From CAJQQY01 sp045106765 (lineage in GTDB: Bacteria > Bacteroidota > Bacteroidia > Chitinophagales > Saprospiraceae): 64,000 nt of DNA. The stretch is from positions 62,001-126,000 of the forward strand of contig JBGCFD010000067.1 in assembly GCA_045106765.1 (NCBI GenBank), written 5' to 3'. The notes under the pieces were generated by a model that saw nothing but the letters and a program-made list of their open reading frames with translations, made no database searches and was not told the origin of the DNA. Each line of letters begins with the position of its first letter. The first letter of the stretch is position 1. Below, piece by piece: positions 61,281 to 64,000 of the stretch. The position numbers were made by a program, and so were the translations under genes.

Positions 61281-64000
61281 TTAATTATGCTGCACCATTA
61301 TTTTAAATTGTTGTGGTGCAATATCCTCTTGAATAACTTTCAACACATACGTTCCATTGACTAGATCAGCAGTATTAACCTGTATTGCATTTTGAATGGA
61401 TCGAACGAGTTGACCATTTATCGTAAACAACTGCACTTCGAAATCTGCTACCATAGAATTTTCAAAATCAATTTGAATAAATTCATTCGCAGGATTAGGA
61501 TAAACTCGAATTTCTTTTTTATCTAAATCTTGCGTAGAAGTAGAGTTTTCAGGTTTAACCAAAATAGTATGAGTGTGGCTCGCATCGCAAGTCTCATGAA
61601 CATTCATATTTATCAAGTGAATGTGTACATCGTGATAACCCGTGTCTCCATAAACTGTAGTTGGAGTATTGTGATCGGAAAATTCACCATTTCCAAAATC
61701 CCAATTCCAATGCGTTGCTTCCATAGTCATCCCTTCAAATTGAACATCCTCTCCAACAATAACTTCACCGGGTGCTATAATTTCAGGGGTTAATTTATTG
61801 CTATGTATATTGATGAGGTAAGTTTCACAATCACCTTGGTAACATGCTTCTAGACTAACTTCAAAAATTCCATTGTGTGGAAACTCGTGCATCGGTGCTG
61901 CTTCACTCGATGTAGTATTATCTCCAAAATTCCAATTCCAAGTATCCACCAACATCGTATCAGGTGTCATAAATTGACGAACTCCATCACAAATATCATC
62001 ATTCATCACAATGATACTAGTTCCCCCTGAAACCAATCCAATATTTGGACAAGCATAAGTTAATTCAAACCCACTTGCATTAGATCCGAAATCAGTAAAT
62101 TCTGCGATAGTCAATCCTTCGCCTGAGGCAAAAATGGTAGTCCCATTTTCAGGTAATTCATCTCCTGTGTAATATCCAATTAACGGTGCATTTACATCTA
62201 GCCCATCATAGATTGCCACAAAATCATTTTCATCATAATCGAACGCTGAAAATGTAATCCCAATACCTGGCTGATAAATCGTAATTACGCCAAAATTATT
62301 ATCTACATAATTTTCATCAGATCCTCCTGAATCGTAAAGCGTCCCAAAACAAGAACTAATTACAACCGGGCCATACAAATAATTATTAGTTGGTACTTCA
62401 TCTACTATACAACCATTATCTACTTCAATGGAAATAGTCTCAATATAAGTATCGCAACCCGCATCATTACATGCTGTCAAAGAAACATTGTAAGTTCCAG
62501 AAGCAGTATATTGATGAAAAGTATTTTGTTGATTCGATATACCTCCATCACCAAAATCCCAAAACCATTGAGTGACATTTCCTTGACTTGCATCATTAAA
62601 AATAACAGGTTGGTTGGCACAAAGCACAGAATCTGCAAAGAAATTAAAATTAGCAACTGGTGCTATAGGATCAGTACTACAAGTAAAGGTAGCAGCAAAT
62701 CCACTTAAATTAATAAAATGATTAGTGTACTCATACAAGGTCATCTTACCTGATGTTGCCAAAAGTGTTTGCCCTGACAACTCTGTTCCGGTGTATGATC
62801 CGATCAAAGTTCCAGTAAAAGCATCTCCATCATACACATACAAATAATCTCCATGCTCCTCATAATTAAATTCAGAAAAAGTAATAGTCACAGATTCTGC
62901 ACCGAAAGGAGCTATTACCAATTGACTAGCATTTCCTTCAATATAATCTCCATTCGCTCCTCCTGAATCATACACACTTCCTTCGCATACAGTAATAGTT
63001 TCTATTCCATGATTCGTAGGGATATTCTGAGCATAGCAATCTGTTTCTACAGTGATGTAATCTGTCTTATTGATCGTATCACATCCAAGACTATTACAAG
63101 CTACCAAAGAAACGGAATACGTACCTGACCCAGCATAGGTATGGATTGGACTTTGCAAAGAGGAAGTGGTTCCATCACCGAAATCCCAGGCCCAACTCGT
63201 AGGAACATTAATCGTCAAGTCATTAAACTGAACTGGTAAATTTCCACAAATAAATGTTTGCGCAACAAAATCAGTAGTGACTGGAGCAATCACATATAAG
63301 GTAATATTCACATCAACAAAAGGTTGTGTAGGATCATTCGTCGCAACCGTAACTACAATGTTATAGGTTCCCGTTGCCAAACCTACTGAACTGATAAATA
63401 TATCTAGTGCTTGTGTTCCACCGATACTTAGTATTCCTTGATTTGGGGTAATGATGGAACTTCCTTCTATTGGACTTCCTAAGTCAACAAATAATTCAGC
63501 TCCATTTGGAAATGAACCTTGGGTAATCATTTGTCCCGTTGATCTATCATTCACCGTATAATTACTCAATGCACCATCACCGAAAGAATCAAACATTCGT
63601 AGAGTATAACTTTCTGAAGCAGATAATCCTGTAAATGATTCTGTGTAAGTAGTAAATGCTTCGTAAAATTCCCCGCTCCAACTTATCACCGTATTGCCTT
63701 GACCATCTACTAATTCCCAGAAAAATTCTCCTCCCCAGTTATCTGTAGTAAAGGTAAAATCAAATCCTGTATCATCAGTTGATGACGTAGCAGTATAATT
63801 CAAATCAGCTGCTCCAACATTTCCAAGATTAACTACCAATGTAGAATCTTCTCCTTGAATTAACTCTAAAGTAAATTCTGTTGGATCAATAGTCAAAGTT
63901 GGCGAAGGGACTCCATTTCCTAAGAAATCAACGGTGATATCATCTCCCACATTATTGACAATACTGATGCTTGAAGCATAGCTAATCATTTCTGTAGGAG
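61281..64000 (-). CDS. T9SS-secreted PKD/CUB protein, 5'-truncated
   Basis: A minus-strand gene that runs off the window; coding continues past the internal Met at 63989, so the true start is outside. More than 900 residues are seen: a beta-sandwich, a segment with the FWELVDGQGNTVISWSG pattern, then PKD domains (WAWDFGDGTTSS, WFWDFGDGG, WNWNFGDNTTSS, WNWDFGNGEFSD) interleaved with two CUB-like domains (VYDSGGANGDYIEGN; LYDSGGSDENYVDNN with the YVYDGDAFTGTLIGSYTG type end). The C-terminal ~75 residues are a T9SS type-A sorting domain (IRVYPNPANEFIQIDF). It is a surface or released binding protein. Confidence 0.9.
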   Translation of the reverse strand, partial: PTEMISYASSISIVNNVGDDITVDFLGNGVPSPTLTIDPTEFTLELIQGEDSTLVVNLGNVGAADLNYTATSSTDDTGFDFTFTTDNWGGEFFWELVDGQGNTVISWSGEFYEAFTTYTESFTGLSASESYTLRMFDSFGDGALSNYTVNDRSTGQMITQGSFPNGAELFVDLGSPIEGSSIITPNQGILSIGGTQALDIFISSVGLATGTYNIVVTVATNDPTQPFVDVNITLYVIAPVTTDFVAQTFICGNLPVQFNDLTINVPTSWAWDFGDGTTSSLQSPIHTYAGSGTYSVSLVACNSLGCDTINKTDYITVETDCYAQNIPTNHGIETITVCEGSVYDSGGANGDYIEGNASQLVIAPFGAESVTITFSEFNYEEHGDYLYVYDGDAFTGTLIGSYTGTELSGQTLLATSGKMTLYEYTNHFINLSGFAATFTCSTDPIAPVANFNFFADSVLCANQPVIFNDASQGNVTQWFWDFGDGGISNQQNTFHQYTASGTYNVSLTACNDAGCDTYIETISIEVDNGCIVDEVPTNNYLYGPVVISSCFGTLYDSGGSDENYVDNNFGVITIYQPGIGITFSAFDYDENDFVAIYDGLDVNAPLIGYYTGDELPENGTTIFASGEGLTIAEFTDFGSNASGFELTYACPNIGLVSGGTSIIVMNDDICDGVRQFMTPDTMLVDTWNWNFGDNTTSSEAAPMHEFPHNGIFEVSLEACYQGDCETYLINIHSNKLTPEIIAPGEVIVGEDVQFEGMTMEATHWNWDFGNGEFSDHNTPTTVYGDTGYHDVHIHLINMNVHETCDASHTHTILVKPENSTSTQDLDKKEIRVYPNPANEFIQIDFENSMVADFEVQLFTINGQLVRSIQNAIQVNTADLVNGTYVLKVIQEDIAPQQFKIMVQHN

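Noticed and set aside
1..64000. tRNA, rRNA, tmRNA or riboswitch genes
   Set aside because: No cloverleaf, CCA-adjacent arm or known RNA signature was recognised by eye; a covariance search was not possible.

Overview
The window is AT-rich, gene-dense DNA from a member of the Bacteroidota, most likely a Saprospiria/Saprospiraceae-like marine or sludge heterotroph. The class is an inference. It rests on four large secreted proteins that end in type IX secretion (T9SS) type-A sorting domains, SprB/PKD/HYR adhesin repeats, many SPII lipoproteins, A-rich start regions without Shine-Dalgarno motifs, and promoters with the Bacteroidota TTTG / TAnnTTTG boxes. No rRNA, tRNA, CRISPR array or intact insertion sequence was seen.

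Layout. 1-2.2 kb: tail of a UPF0173 hydrolase, then parA-parB. 2.3-6.6 kb (minus): TPR protein, small conserved protein, then a run of peptide-binding lipoprotein, secreted protein and lipB. 6.8-15 kb: His-rich PD40 lipoprotein, thioredoxin-like protein, HerA/DUF853 ATPase, DNA/RNA non-specific endonuclease, yidC, a DUF3293 protein and an orphan response regulator. 15.2-21.6 kb: HI0933/BaiN-type flavoprotein, then a divergent four-gene locus (membrane protein plus secreted partner on minus; VWA protein plus SIMPL-like protein on plus) around a helically phased operator-like array, then a fasciclin lipoprotein. 21.7-28.5 kb: rocD, a LolA-like lipoprotein, an N-terminal-twitch radical SAM enzyme, a T9SS-exported endonuclease I and a penicillin-acylase-family hydrolase. 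28.6-43.5 kb: a candidate tiny gene, a helical protein, a 1062-aa T9SS cargo, aldose epimerase-like and SGNH hydrolase genes, a TPR/beta-barrel pair and a four-LysM protein. 43.8-47.1 kb: a barrel/lipoprotein/Crp/lipoprotein cassette flanked by gene-poor, possibly decayed DNA. 47.8-64 kb: a giant redoxin-SprB-PKD adhesin, a barrel protein, an ABC ATPase with a permease-M1 peptidase fusion, a CarboxypepD_reg protein and a truncated PKD/CUB T9SS cargo.

Themes. Most genes act at the cell envelope or outside it: nucleases, acylase, peptide binding, M1 peptidase and adhesins for polymer capture, together with envelope biogenesis (YidC, LysM, TPR/barrel pair). Intergenic DNA carries at least three repeat families: a MITE-like element with TCTGCTTTAGCAGA ends, a degenerate 7-bp-period GTTNNAC repeat, and a GTAGAGACAAGGCAT-type palindrome. 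Gene ends are marked by long, often near-perfect hairpins. The items most worth follow-up are the two repeat families, the phased array at 18.2 kb, the candidate tiny gene at 28.7 kb and the Crp-lipoprotein cassette.
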